Shown: positions 1-5,206 of the stretch, in pieces
Layout: each line of letters opens with the position of its first letter
Numbering within the stretch: the first letter of the stretch is position 1
Source of the DNA: Acinetobacter sp.
GTDB taxonomy: Bacteria > Pseudomonadota > Gammaproteobacteria > Pseudomonadales > Moraxellaceae
Direction: 5' to 3'
Length of the DNA: 6,341 bases
Assembly: GCA_030523805.1 (NCBI GenBank)
Contig: JAUNHS010000095.1
Span: 1 to 6,341 of the forward strand
Notes under the pieces: model-generated
Told to the model about the DNA's origin: nothing
What the model saw: the letters and a program-made list of their open reading frames with translations, nothing else
Databases searched by the model: none
Program-made: the position numbers and the translations under genes

Positions 1-227
1 GCTTTACGCTTTGCTTCAGCAGCAGCTTGCTCTTCCGCTTTACGTTTCGCTTCAGCAGCGGCTGCTTCGGCTTTTGCTTTTTCAGCGGCAGCTTGCTCTT
101 CAGCTTTACGTTTCGCTTCTGCAGCGGCAGCAGCTTCAGCTTTTGCCTTTTCAGCGGCTGCTTGTTCTTCTGCTTTACGTTTAGCTTCAGCGGCAGCAGC
201 TTCGGCTTTCGCCTTTTCAGCGGCTGC
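1..227 (-). repeat. In-frame tandem repeats encoding an Ala/Glu/Lys helix
   Basis: Three tandem units lie inside the lipoprotein gene: 227-162 (66 bases), 161-93 (69 bases) and 92-27 (66 bases), followed by a shortened copy at 26-1 that may continue past the edge. Each unit encodes AAAEKAKAEAAAAEAKRKAE plus EQ; the middle unit has one extra Ala codon. The truncated fourth copy lacks the EKAKAEAAAA segment. Synonymous codons differ between copies (GCA/GCC/GCT/GCG, GAA/GAG), so the protein repeat is better conserved than the DNA. This suggests selection on the helix rather than recent duplication. Confidence 0.9.
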
Positions 228-380
228 TTGTTCTGCAGCAGCAGTATTGGTATTGCTGGTTACGCTTGCTGTAGTGGTTGGGCTAATTTCTTTACCACCA
301 CTTGTTGTGCCACACGCACCAAGTGCAAGTGAGCAAGCAACCGTTAAAGCGGTTAGCTGTAGTTTATTTGAAGTTTTCAT
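1..380 (-). CDS. Alanine-rich repeat lipoprotein, N-terminal part (gene cut by window edge)
   Basis: The gene reads leftward from ATG at 380-378, preceded by a clear ribosome site (AGGAG, 390-386, five bases from the start). About 126 codons are visible before the edge. The first 24 or so residues form a type II signal peptide with lipobox LGAC, so the mature protein should start at that lipid-modified Cys; the next residue is Gly, not Asp, which predicts outer-membrane sorting. A Thr/Ser-rich linker follows. From about residue 52 the chain is almost only Ala, Glu, Lys, Arg and Gln in 22-23 residue repeats, which should form a long charged helix like TolA domain II. The lipid anchor makes TolA itself unlikely. 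Such stalks often carry a C-terminal domain, for example an OmpA-like peptidoglycan-binding domain, but that part lies outside the window. Function is therefore unassigned. The coding call is strong; any role is a guess. Confidence 0.85.
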   Translation of the reverse strand, partial: MKTSNKLQLTALTVACSLALGACGTTSGGKEISPTTTASVTSNTNTAAAEQAAAEKAKAEAAAAEAKRKAEEQAAAEKAKAEAAAAAEAKRKAEEQAAAEKAKAEAAAAEAKRKAEEQAAAEAKRK

Positions 381-404
381 AAAAGCTCCTTTAAACAGGT
401 CAAA

Positions 405-416
405 GTTATTAATAAC
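405..416. promoter_or_regulatory. Perfect 12-bp palindrome in the lipoprotein leader
   Basis: GTTATTAATAAC is a perfect palindrome inside the predicted 5' leader of the lipoprotein gene, about 20-30 bases downstream of the predicted transcription start. It could be a repressor operator, but short AT-rich palindromes also arise by chance and no known regulator is recognised. Confidence 0.25.
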
Positions 417-443
417 CATTGTCGTTCATAACATACGGTAAAA

Positions 444-472
444 ATAATAAGAGAAAAATTTTATTGTGTCAA
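444..472 (-). promoter_or_regulatory. Sigma-70 promoter of the repeat lipoprotein gene
   Basis: Read on the minus strand, a perfect -35 TTGACA (472-467) is followed after exactly 17 bases by TATTAT (449-444), which matches five of six -10 consensus bases. Transcription would start near 437 and leave a leader of about 57 bases before the ATG at 380. This is the best promoter match in the window and suggests strong constitutive expression. Confidence 0.75.
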
Positions 473-790
473 TAAGTAATAATTTTTATCATTACGATTA
501 GCTAGGTTATTTTTATAGTTAATATTTATATAAATGTGTATATTTTTAATTCGGCATCACGATAAAGTGAAATTGATATTATTAAAAATAAGTAAAAAAG
601 TGAAAAATATCTCAAAAAAATGATTAATCCCCCTATCATATTGATTGAAAAATGGCTATTATACTTGCCCCAAAGGTTTTTACTTTTTGCTTTGTCATAC
701 AATTGACATCTAAAAAGTGGAGAATGGAGCGACCGTTTGGTCATCGTGGTATAGCAAAAATGATGCACCAACGTGAATGAGGAAAATGCG

Positions 791-1303
791 ATGAGCAATG
801 AAAGTGTTCAAACGACTGAAGAAAATGTTGCAGCAAAACCGAAGCGTACACGCAAGGCAAAAGCAGCAACGGAAACCCCAGTAGCTACAGGTAGTTTGTT
901 TGGTTATGCCCCTTATCAACCCAAGAAAAATGAAGAATATATGTCCGATGGGCAAATAGAGCATTTTCGTAATATTTTATTGGCATGGAAAGAAGAATTG
1001 GTCAATGAAGCTGACCGTACCATTCATACCATGCAAGATGAATCCAATGCCTTGCCTGATGTCAATGACCGTGCAACACAAGAAGAAGAGTTTGCCATTG
1101 AATTGCGTACACGAGACCGTGAGCGTAAATTATTGCGTAAAATTGAGCAATCTTTGGAAGATATTACGTCAGGCGATTATGGTTTTTGCGAAACGTGTGG
1201 CGTAGAAATTGGTTTGCGTCGTTTAGAAGCACGCCCAACGGCAACTTTGTGTATTGATTGCAAAACTTTGGCAGAAATTAAAGAGCGTCAAAATTTAGGT
1301 TAA
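791..1303 (+). CDS. dksA: RNA polymerase-binding transcription factor DksA
   Basis: DksA inserts into the RNA polymerase secondary channel and, with ppGpp, represses rRNA promoters and activates amino acid biosynthesis promoters. The 170-residue product matches the family closely. A Lys/Arg-rich N-terminal tail (about 16-26) precedes the globular start around GYAPYQPKKNEEYMS. Next comes the coiled coil, whose tip carries the two conserved acidic residues in PDVNDRA (D90 and D93, equivalent to E. coli D71 and D74). The C-terminal zinc finger uses C133, C136, C154 and C157 in CETCGVEIGLRRLEARPT and LCIDCKTLAEI. The basic tail makes it about 19 residues longer than E. coli DksA. I chose ATG at 791 because GAGGA (779-783) is ideally spaced before it; the in-frame GTG at 773 has no ribosome site and would add six residues. 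A terminator and gluQ follow. Confidence 0.97.
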   Translation: MSNESVQTTEENVAAKPKRTRKAKAATETPVATGSLFGYAPYQPKKNEEYMSDGQIEHFRNILLAWKEELVNEADRTIHTMQDESNALPDVNDRATQEEEFAIELRTRDRERKLLRKIEQSLEDITSGDYGFCETCGVEIGLRRLEARPTATLCIDCKTLAEIKERQNLG

Positions 1304-1331
1304 TGATGACCTAAGTTGCTGAAAAATAGAT

Positions 1332-1357
1332 AAAGGGAGTACGCTCCCTTTTCTTTT
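1332..1357 (+). terminator. Intrinsic terminator between dksA and gluQ
   Basis: An eight-base stem, AAAGGGAG (1332-1339) with CTCCCTTT (1344-1351), closes a TACG tetraloop and runs straight into a T-rich tail (1349-1357). This is a canonical Rho-independent terminator 28 bases after the dksA stop codon. A terminator at the same place in Shigella flexneri is known to limit gluQ expression from the upstream dksA promoter, so a similar attenuating role is inferred here. Confidence 0.88.
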
Positions 1358-1360
1358 GGC

Positions 1361-1366
1361 TACAAT
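1361..1366 (+). promoter_or_regulatory. Possible -10 box for gluQ
   Basis: TACAAT matches five of six -10 bases and lies 16 bases before the gluQ ATG, so a transcript from it would have a leader of only about 10 bases. No good -35 sits 16-18 bases upstream, because the dksA terminator stem occupies that space. It is weak as a promoter; readthrough from dksA may be the main source of gluQ mRNA. Confidence 0.25.
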
Positions 1367-1382
1367 TTAAAAATGATAAGGT

Positions 1383-2258
1383 ATGACGAATAGCACACAT
1401 TATATTGGACGGTTTGCACCATCGCCAACTGGGCCTTTGCATTTTGGTTCGTTGATTACGGCAGTGGCGAGTTATTGTGAAGCGAAAAAACAGCAGGGGA
1501 AATGGTTTGTGCGAGTGGAAGATACGGATATTCCACGCATTTATCCGCACAGCGAAGCACATATTTTAGCGTGTATAGATGCTTTTGCCTTTGAATATGA
1601 CGGTGAAATTATTTTCCAACAACATCGTTTACCGATTTATGAGCAAGTGCTGCACGAATTGGCAGAGAAAAATGCGATTTATGCGTGCCAATGTACTCGC
1701 AAGCAATTAGCAGGCATGACGGTGTATCCGAATTTATGCCGAGATTTACAGTTGCCGATACATAATAATGCCATTCGCTTAAAAGTGTCAGATGCAGAAT
1801 TGTGTTTTGATGATGCTTTGCAAGGGCGACAATGTAGCTGTTTGGCACGAGATTTGGGCGATTTTGTACTCAAACGAAGAGATGGCATTATTAGCTATCA
1901 ATTGGCAGTCGTGGTAGATGATTATTTGCAAGGAGTAACACACATTGTGCGTGGAGCAGATTTGCTAGACAATACCGCACGTCAAATGTGGTTACAGCAG
2001 GTGCTGGGCTATCCACAGGTGCAATATTGTCATTTACCTTTAGCGATGAATGCAACAGGGCAAAAACTGTCTAAACAAAATTTGGCTCAGGCATTAGATC
2101 TTCGCCAAGCTCCACAGCTTCTACAGCAAGCCTTTCACGCCTTGCACCAATTACCTGTTGCGTTAGATACCCCTGCAAAAATGTTGGCACAAGGGATTGC
2201 TCAATGGGATTTACAGCGTGTACCCAAGCAAACTATGCTGATGGGCGTGTATCAATAA
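1383..2258 (+). CDS. gluQ: Glutamyl-Q tRNA(Asp) synthetase
   Basis: GluQ activates glutamate and attaches it to the queuosine at position 34 of tRNA(Asp), not to the tRNA 3' end. The 291-residue protein is a catalytic-domain paralogue of glutamyl-tRNA synthetase without the anticodon-binding half, the normal size for the family. Visible landmarks: APSPTGPLHFGSL (12-24) with the HIGH-like HFGS, VEDTD (45-49), the zinc site C102, C104, Y115 and C119, the central YQLAVVVDD (172-180) and IVRGADLL (188-195) blocks, and KLSKQN (228-233) as the KMSKS-like loop. All expected catalytic and zinc residues are present. The start gives an N-terminus matching E. coli GluQ, though the only ribosome-site-like bases (AAGG, 1378-1381) are unusually close to the ATG. 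That suggests low translation. It lies 79 bases after dksA with a terminator between them. The symbol yadB is an older synonym. Confidence 0.96.
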   Translation: MTNSTHYIGRFAPSPTGPLHFGSLITAVASYCEAKKQQGKWFVRVEDTDIPRIYPHSEAHILACIDAFAFEYDGEIIFQQHRLPIYEQVLHELAEKNAIYACQCTRKQLAGMTVYPNLCRDLQLPIHNNAIRLKVSDAELCFDDALQGRQCSCLARDLGDFVLKRRDGIISYQLAVVVDDYLQGVTHIVRGADLLDNTARQMWLQQVLGYPQVQYCHLPLAMNATGQKLSKQNLAQALDLRQAPQLLQQAFHALHQLPVALDTPAKMLAQGIAQWDLQRVPKQTMLMGVYQ

Positions 2259-2279
2259 ATCGTCATAATTTAATGAAAA

Positions 2280-2522
2280 TTAAGGCATTTTCACGAAAAT
2301 GCTAACCAATTTCATGACGATTGGACGGACCAATAACACACAAAGGAACGCCACAGGCATAGCAATAATATAAGAATGCAATACACGCTCAAAAAAATTA
2401 CCATGCAATCCAGTATTAAATGCAACAAGGCAAATAGACATTAAAAACGCCATAATGCCAGCCATAAAAAATGAAAAGACGATGGGGGTGTATTTTGCAG
2501 GAATGACAGCAAGTTTAGACAT
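2280..2522 (-). CDS. DUF2798-like small membrane protein
   Basis: This gene encodes an 80-residue protein with two predicted transmembrane helices, about residues 13-36 and 50-72, joined by a short polar loop (NTGLHGNFFERVLHS). The pattern IPAKYTPIVFSFFM near the start, the N-T-G-L turn and the later MPVAFLCVLLVRPIV resemble the DUF2798 family of short inner-membrane proteins, whose function is unknown. I chose ATG at 2522-2520 because it gives the family length and sits just after an extended -10 promoter. The reading frame stays open to an ATG at 2600, but that would start upstream of the promoter and add 26 residues with no family resemblance. No Shine-Dalgarno is visible; the coding strand before the ATG reads TTCTCCTT, the opposite of one. 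The gene converges on gluQ with 21 bases between stops and is divergent from the tannase gene. Confidence 0.72.
   Translation of the reverse strand: MSKLAVIPAKYTPIVFSFFMAGIMAFLMSICLVAFNTGLHGNFFERVLHSYIIAMPVAFLCVLLVRPIVMKLVSIFVKMP
2285..2302. terminator. Small hairpin at the convergent gene ends (weak terminator)
   Basis: An 18-base palindrome pairs GCATTTTC with GAAAATGC, allowing a seven-base stem with a four-base loop. It overlaps the last codons of the DUF2798 gene and lies 27 bases past the gluQ stop. Neither strand has a strong T tract after it: the minus strand continues CTTAATTTTC and the plus strand TAACCAATTT. It may act as a weak bidirectional terminator or merely stabilise 3' ends. 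Confidence 0.35.
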
Positions 2523-2547
2523 AAGGAGAATTTCTGAAAAAGGAAAA

Positions 2548-2556
2548 ATTATAGCA
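2548..2556 (-). promoter_or_regulatory. Extended -10 promoter of the DUF2798 gene
   Basis: The minus strand reads TGCTATAAT (2556-2548), a perfect extended -10 (TGnTATAAT). The -35 region at normal spacing (CAATAT) is poor, which is typical of extended -10 promoters. Transcription would begin near 2541 and leave a leader of only about 19 bases before the ATG at 2522. This supports the short start for the gene. Confidence 0.6.
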
Positions 2557-2592
2557 TGATGCGTGGTGTCATATTGTGAGATTTTACAATTA

Positions 2593-2616
2593 TTCATCAT
2601 GATGCCAAATGATGAA
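2593..2616. promoter_or_regulatory. Inverted repeat between the divergent DUF2798 and tannase genes
   Basis: TTCATCA (2593-2599) and TGATGAA (2610-2616) form perfect seven-base arms around a 10-base spacer. The site lies just upstream of the DUF2798 promoter and about 80-100 bases upstream of the tannase start, where a shared operator would be expected. No regulator gene is nearby and the motif is not one I recognise. Confidence 0.3.
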
Positions 2617-2658
2617 GAGTTATGGAAAATTATCCATTTTTTCTCCGTGATTATGTTT

Positions 2659-2664
2659 TACAAT
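2659..2664 (+). promoter_or_regulatory. Candidate -10 box of the tannase gene
   Basis: TACAAT matches five of six -10 bases and would place the transcript start near 2671, about 25 bases before the ATG. The corresponding -35 position falls in a T-rich run without a recognisable TTGACA. This would fit a promoter needing an activator, or it may not be a promoter at all. Confidence 0.3.
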
Positions 2665-2695
2665 GCGTCAATGATTTTAATCAAGGTAAATCGTT

Positions 2696-4186
2696 ATGAA
2701 AAACAGTATATTTAAATCGGCATTGGCTTTGGCAACGGTGAGTGTGGTAGCGTGTCAAAATGTATCATCACTCGCACCACAAGCGACATCATCACTGATT
2801 TTTGATGATCAAAATTATAGCGTACAAGAGCTGACGGTGAATGGTCAGACCTTTAAAGTGCGTGCTTATGAAAATATTGCTTATGTGAGCCAGCCTGTAG
2901 AAAAAGATTATCAGGTGATGAATATTTATATTCCTGAAGCCTATTATCAAGGTCAAACGATCAACGGTTTTCATGCACAAAATGCTCCTATCTTTTTCCC
3001 AAACCAAATTGGTGGTTATATGCCAGCCAAAGCTGGCACGGCACAGCCAAGCAGTACAGGGCGAAATGCAGGCAAGCAAACCACCATTGCTGTGGCTTTA
3101 TCGCAAGGTTTTGTAGTCGCTTCGCCTGCTGCTCGTGGGCGAACATCGGCTACAGGTAAAGCCCCTGCAGCGATTGTAGATTTAAAAGCAGCCGTGCGTT
3201 ATTTGCGTTTTAATGATGCAAGAATGTTGGGTTCGGCTGAAAAAATTATTTCTAATGGCACGAGTGCTGGGGGAGCATTATCGGCATTGTTAGGAGCGAG
3301 TGGCAATAGTGGCGATTATGCACGAGAATTGCAAAAATTAGGTGCTGCTCAGGCTCGAGATGATATTTTTGCGGTATCGGCATATTGCCCAATTACCAAT
3401 TTGGAACACGCAGATGCAGCGTATGAATGGCAGTTTAATGGTCATCATGATTATAAAAAAATCAAAATTTCTATGCTGGATTATAACGTGAAGCGTGAAG
3501 AGCAGGCAGGACGTTTAACTGATGCAGAAATACAGCTTTCACAGCAATTAAAGCCATTGTTTAGCCCTTATGTCAATCGTTTGGCATTGAAAGATACGCA
3601 AGGTCGTCCATTGACTTTAGATGCTCAAGGGAATGGTTCATTTAAAGATTGGGTGAAGCATTATGTTATGCAATCGGCACAAAAAGCATTAGATCAAGGG
3701 CAAGATTTATCGGCATATTCATGGTTAAAAGTGAGCAATCAACGTGTGTTAGACCTTGATTTTAATCAATATATTGCTGATATTGGGCGTATGAAAACGC
3801 CACCAGCATTTGATGCGGTAGATTTAAGCAGTGGCGAAAATCAACTCTTTGGATCGGCTGAAGTAGATCAACGTCATTTTACCGATTTTGCTATGCAGCA
3901 CCACACAGGGTCGCAAGTGGCTCAGCGAGCCGATGCACAAAGTGTGAAAATGATGAATGCGATGAATTATATTGGCACATCAGCTACCACATCAAAGCAT
4001 TGGCGAATCCGTCATGGCAGTAAAGACCGTGATACATCATTGGCCATTCCTGTGATTTTGGCGACCAAATTACAAAATCATGGACATCAAGTTGATTTTG
4101 CTTTACCGTGGGGCGTGGCACATAGTGGCGATTATGATTTAGATGAGTTGTTTACATGGGCAATACAGATTAGTCGTGATAAATAA
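2696..4186 (+). CDS. Subtype B tannase-like esterase, predicted lipoprotein
   Basis: The protein (496 residues) is an alpha/beta hydrolase closely resembling Lactobacillus plantarum tannase, which splits galloyl ester bonds in tannins and gallate esters. Shared blocks include FPNQIGGYMP (101-110), IISNGTSAGGALSALLGASG (184-203), DDIFAVSAYCPITNLEHADA (222-241), YEWQFNG (243-249), KHWRIRHGSKDRDTSLAIP (434-452) and HSGDYDLDELF (476-486). The predicted triad is S190, D444 and H476; D444 and H476 are 32 residues apart, as are D419 and H451 of the L. plantarum enzyme. The galloyl-hydroxyl contacts there (K343, E357, D421) correspond to K367, E381 and D446. Residues 1-20 form a type II signal peptide with lipobox VVAC and Gln at +2, so an outer-membrane lipoprotein is predicted, unlike the signal-less L. 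plantarum enzyme. AAGG (2683-2686) precedes the ATG. The gene appears monocistronic. Substrate choice (gallate against other hydroxybenzoate esters) is inferred. Confidence 0.9.
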   Translation: MKNSIFKSALALATVSVVACQNVSSLAPQATSSLIFDDQNYSVQELTVNGQTFKVRAYENIAYVSQPVEKDYQVMNIYIPEAYYQGQTINGFHAQNAPIFFPNQIGGYMPAKAGTAQPSSTGRNAGKQTTIAVALSQGFVVASPAARGRTSATGKAPAAIVDLKAAVRYLRFNDARMLGSAEKIISNGTSAGGALSALLGASGNSGDYARELQKLGAAQARDDIFAVSAYCPITNLEHADAAYEWQFNGHHDYKKIKISMLDYNVKREEQAGRLTDAEIQLSQQLKPLFSPYVNRLALKDTQGRPLTLDAQGNGSFKDWVKHYVMQSAQKALDQGQDLSAYSWLKVSNQRVLDLDFNQYIADIGRMKTPPAFDAVDLSSGENQLFGSAEVDQRHFTDFAMQHHTGSQVAQRADAQSVKMMNAMNYIGTSATTSKHWRIRHGSKDRDTSLAIPVILATKLQNHGHQVDFALPWGVAHSGDYDLDELFTWAIQISRDK

Positions 4187-4192
4187 TGCTGA

Positions 4193-4207
4193 TATATCAA
4201 TGATATA
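4193..4207. repeat. Short AT-rich palindrome after the tannase gene
   Basis: TATATCA, A, TGATATA is a 15-base near-perfect palindrome starting nine bases after the tannase stop codon. No T tract follows it, so it is not a standard terminator. It could be a protein-binding site, an mRNA 3' stabiliser, or chance. Confidence 0.25.
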
Positions 4208-4238
4208 AATTAAAAACCAACGTGTTTTACATTTTCTT

Positions 4239-4276
4239 ATCCGCCAGTGTCATGACAGATACAGGCGGATTTGTTA
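4239..4276 (+). terminator. Probable intrinsic terminator of the tannase gene
   Basis: ATCCGCC (4239-4245) pairs with GGCGGAT (4264-4270). After a two-base bulge, TGT (4248-4250) can pair with ACA (4261-4263), closing a loop of about 10 bases. The GC-rich stem stands out in this AT-rich spacer and is followed by TTGTTA. The T tract is short and interrupted, so termination may be partial. The same bases carry the dsbC promoter. Confidence 0.5.
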
Positions 4277-4280
4277 TACT
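4252..4280 (+). promoter_or_regulatory. Sigma-70 promoter of dsbC
   Basis: ATGACA (4252-4257) and TATACT (4275-4280) each match five of six consensus bases and are separated by exactly 17 bases. Transcription would start near 4287, giving a leader of about 53 bases to the dsbC ATG at 4340. The -35 is in the loop of the upstream terminator hairpin and is part of the palindrome TGTCATGACA (4248-4257), which could also bind a regulator. Confidence 0.65.
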
Positions 4281-4339
4281 GCTTGCATTTTTATCAGATG
4301 ATGGCGACATTGTCTAAACATTTACTTTAGAGTATAGAT

Positions 4340-5137
4340 ATGCGTTTTTTAACTCTTCCTTTATTGGCGATTAGTGTAAGCATGGCTTTGACTGCTTGTG
4401 CGAAAGAGCAACCTGTAGAAACTACTTTAACTGCGTCTGCACCTGCGGGCGAAGCATCAAACTTAACGGAGCGTAATGTAACGCATCGCTTAAAAGCAAC
4501 TTTAGAACAGCAATTTAAAAAAGCAAATATTCCTGTCAAAATTGTAGATGTGCAAGAAGTTCCTAATTCACCATTTTATTGGGTGGCGTTAGAAAATCAC
4601 CCTGCGGTATTTGCGACGGCAGATGGTCAATATTTGGTACAAGGCGATGTGTTACGCTTGGGTGGCTCGCAAGTGGAAGATGTCAGCCAGCAATTTAAAG
4701 CAAGTATTAATAAGCAAGCCTTGGCAAAATTAAAAGAGCAAGATTTGATTATTTACCCTGCGACTGGGGCGAAAAAGCATACTATTTATGTATTTAGCGA
4801 TGTGAGCTGTAGCTATTGCCAACGTTTGCACCGTCAAATGGGCGAAATGAACGCCAAAGGCATAGAAGTTCGCTATGTTGCATGGCCACGTGGCGAGCAA
4901 TTATTCCCAGCGATGGAGCAAATTTGGTGTAGTGCCGACCGTAAAAAAGCCTTTGATGATGTGATGAATGGTGCAACTTTAAATGTGGCAAACTGTAAAA
5001 ACCCTGTGCGTGAGCAATTTGAATTAGGGCAGCAGATGGGCGTATCTGGCACACCTGCCATTTTCACGCCTGAAGGGGTGCAGTTGGGTGGTTATTTAAG
5101 CACCGATGACTTATTAAAGGCATTAGAGCAAAAGTAA
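4340..5137 (+). CDS. dsbC: Thiol:disulfide interchange protein DsbC, predicted lipoprotein
   Basis: DsbC is the periplasmic V-shaped homodimer that reshuffles wrong disulfides and is kept reduced by the inner-membrane protein DsbD. The 265-residue product has an N-terminal dimerisation domain (about 45-120) and a C-terminal thioredoxin fold with FSDVSCSYC (152-160), the active cysteines C157 and C160, and the cis-proline motif VSGTPA (235-240, P239). A second cysteine pair, C197 and C219, matches the structural disulfide of E. coli DsbC. Two points differ from E. coli: the active site is CSYC rather than CGYC, and the signal peptide ends in the lipobox LTAC (C20, then Ala), predicting an outer-membrane lipid anchor plus a 25-residue low-complexity linker. 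Only a weak ribosome site (AGAG, 4329-4332) precedes the ATG. hom follows after 164 bases with its own promoter, as in the dsbC-hom-thrC order of Pseudomonas. Confidence 0.94.
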   Translation: MRFLTLPLLAISVSMALTACAKEQPVETTLTASAPAGEASNLTERNVTHRLKATLEQQFKKANIPVKIVDVQEVPNSPFYWVALENHPAVFATADGQYLVQGDVLRLGGSQVEDVSQQFKASINKQALAKLKEQDLIIYPATGAKKHTIYVFSDVSCSYCQRLHRQMGEMNAKGIEVRYVAWPRGEQLFPAMEQIWCSADRKKAFDDVMNGATLNVANCKNPVREQFELGQQMGVSGTPAIFTPEGVQLGGYLSTDDLLKALEQK

Positions 5138-5145
5138 AATTCTTC

Positions 5146-5206
5146 TATGCGAAAGCATAAGATAAATGCTTAAGCACAAATTTTGCTTGGCGTTTAATTA
5201 TTTTTT
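5146..5206 (+). repeat. Alternating AAGCA/TGCTT segments forming competing hairpins after dsbC
   Basis: AAGCA occurs at 5153-5157 and 5172-5176; its complement TGCTT occurs at 5167-5171 and 5184-5188. Segments 1-2, 2-3 and 3-4 can each pair, and segments 2-3 touch to form the perfect palindrome TGCTTAAGCA (5167-5176). A further small hairpin, TATGC-GAAA-GCATA (5146-5159), has a GNRA tetraloop. A T-rich run (5193-5206) follows segment 4 after GGCG. Together they probably shape the dsbC 3' end and may be a weak terminator; no single stem is strong enough to call outright. Confidence 0.4.

Larger units (their letters stand above)
381..790. other. Gene-free, AT-rich divergent intergenic region
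   Basis: This 410-base stretch separates the leftward lipoprotein gene from rightward dksA. Its left part holds the lipoprotein leader, palindrome and promoter. The middle (about 500-650) is very AT-rich and shows no convincing ORF, hairpin or RNA gene. For dksA there is no strong promoter match. Candidates are a -10-like TATTATACT at 657-665 and TACAAT at 698-703, neither with a good -35 at the right distance. A TTGACA at 703-708 has no -10 at normal spacing. The dksA leader is therefore undefined and could be about 75-120 bases long. Confidence 0.6.

Noticed and set aside
1..227. Regular repeats considered as a CRISPR array or intergenic repeat
   Set aside because: Units are contiguous without spacers, keep one reading frame and differ mainly by synonymous codons, so they are coding repeats.
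27..332. Plus-strand open frame rich in Phe, Ser, Cys and Gly over the repeats
   Set aside because: It is the antisense reading of the Ala/Glu/Lys repeat lipoprotein gene, which has a proper ribosome site, promoter and signal peptide on the other strand.
478..496. Fur-box-like sequence upstream of the lipoprotein promoter
   Set aside because: By hand it matches the 19-base consensus at about 13 positions, which is easily reached by chance in such AT-rich DNA, and the gene gives no hint of iron control.
773..790. Earlier GTG start for dksA
   Set aside because: It lacks a ribosome site, and the well-spaced GAGGA favours ATG at 791.
526..798. Minus-strand open frame of about 90 codons before dksA
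   Set aside because: AT-rich sequence gives a random hydrophobic translation, no ribosome site is seen, and it overlaps the dksA start region.
1609..1888. Minus-strand open frames inside gluQ
   Set aside because: They are shadow frames of a well-conserved gene, with no ribosome sites or recognisable motifs.
4193..4207. Palindrome after the tannase gene as its terminator
   Set aside because: The stem is all but free of G and C and no T tract follows; the GC-rich hairpin at 4239-4270 is the better candidate.
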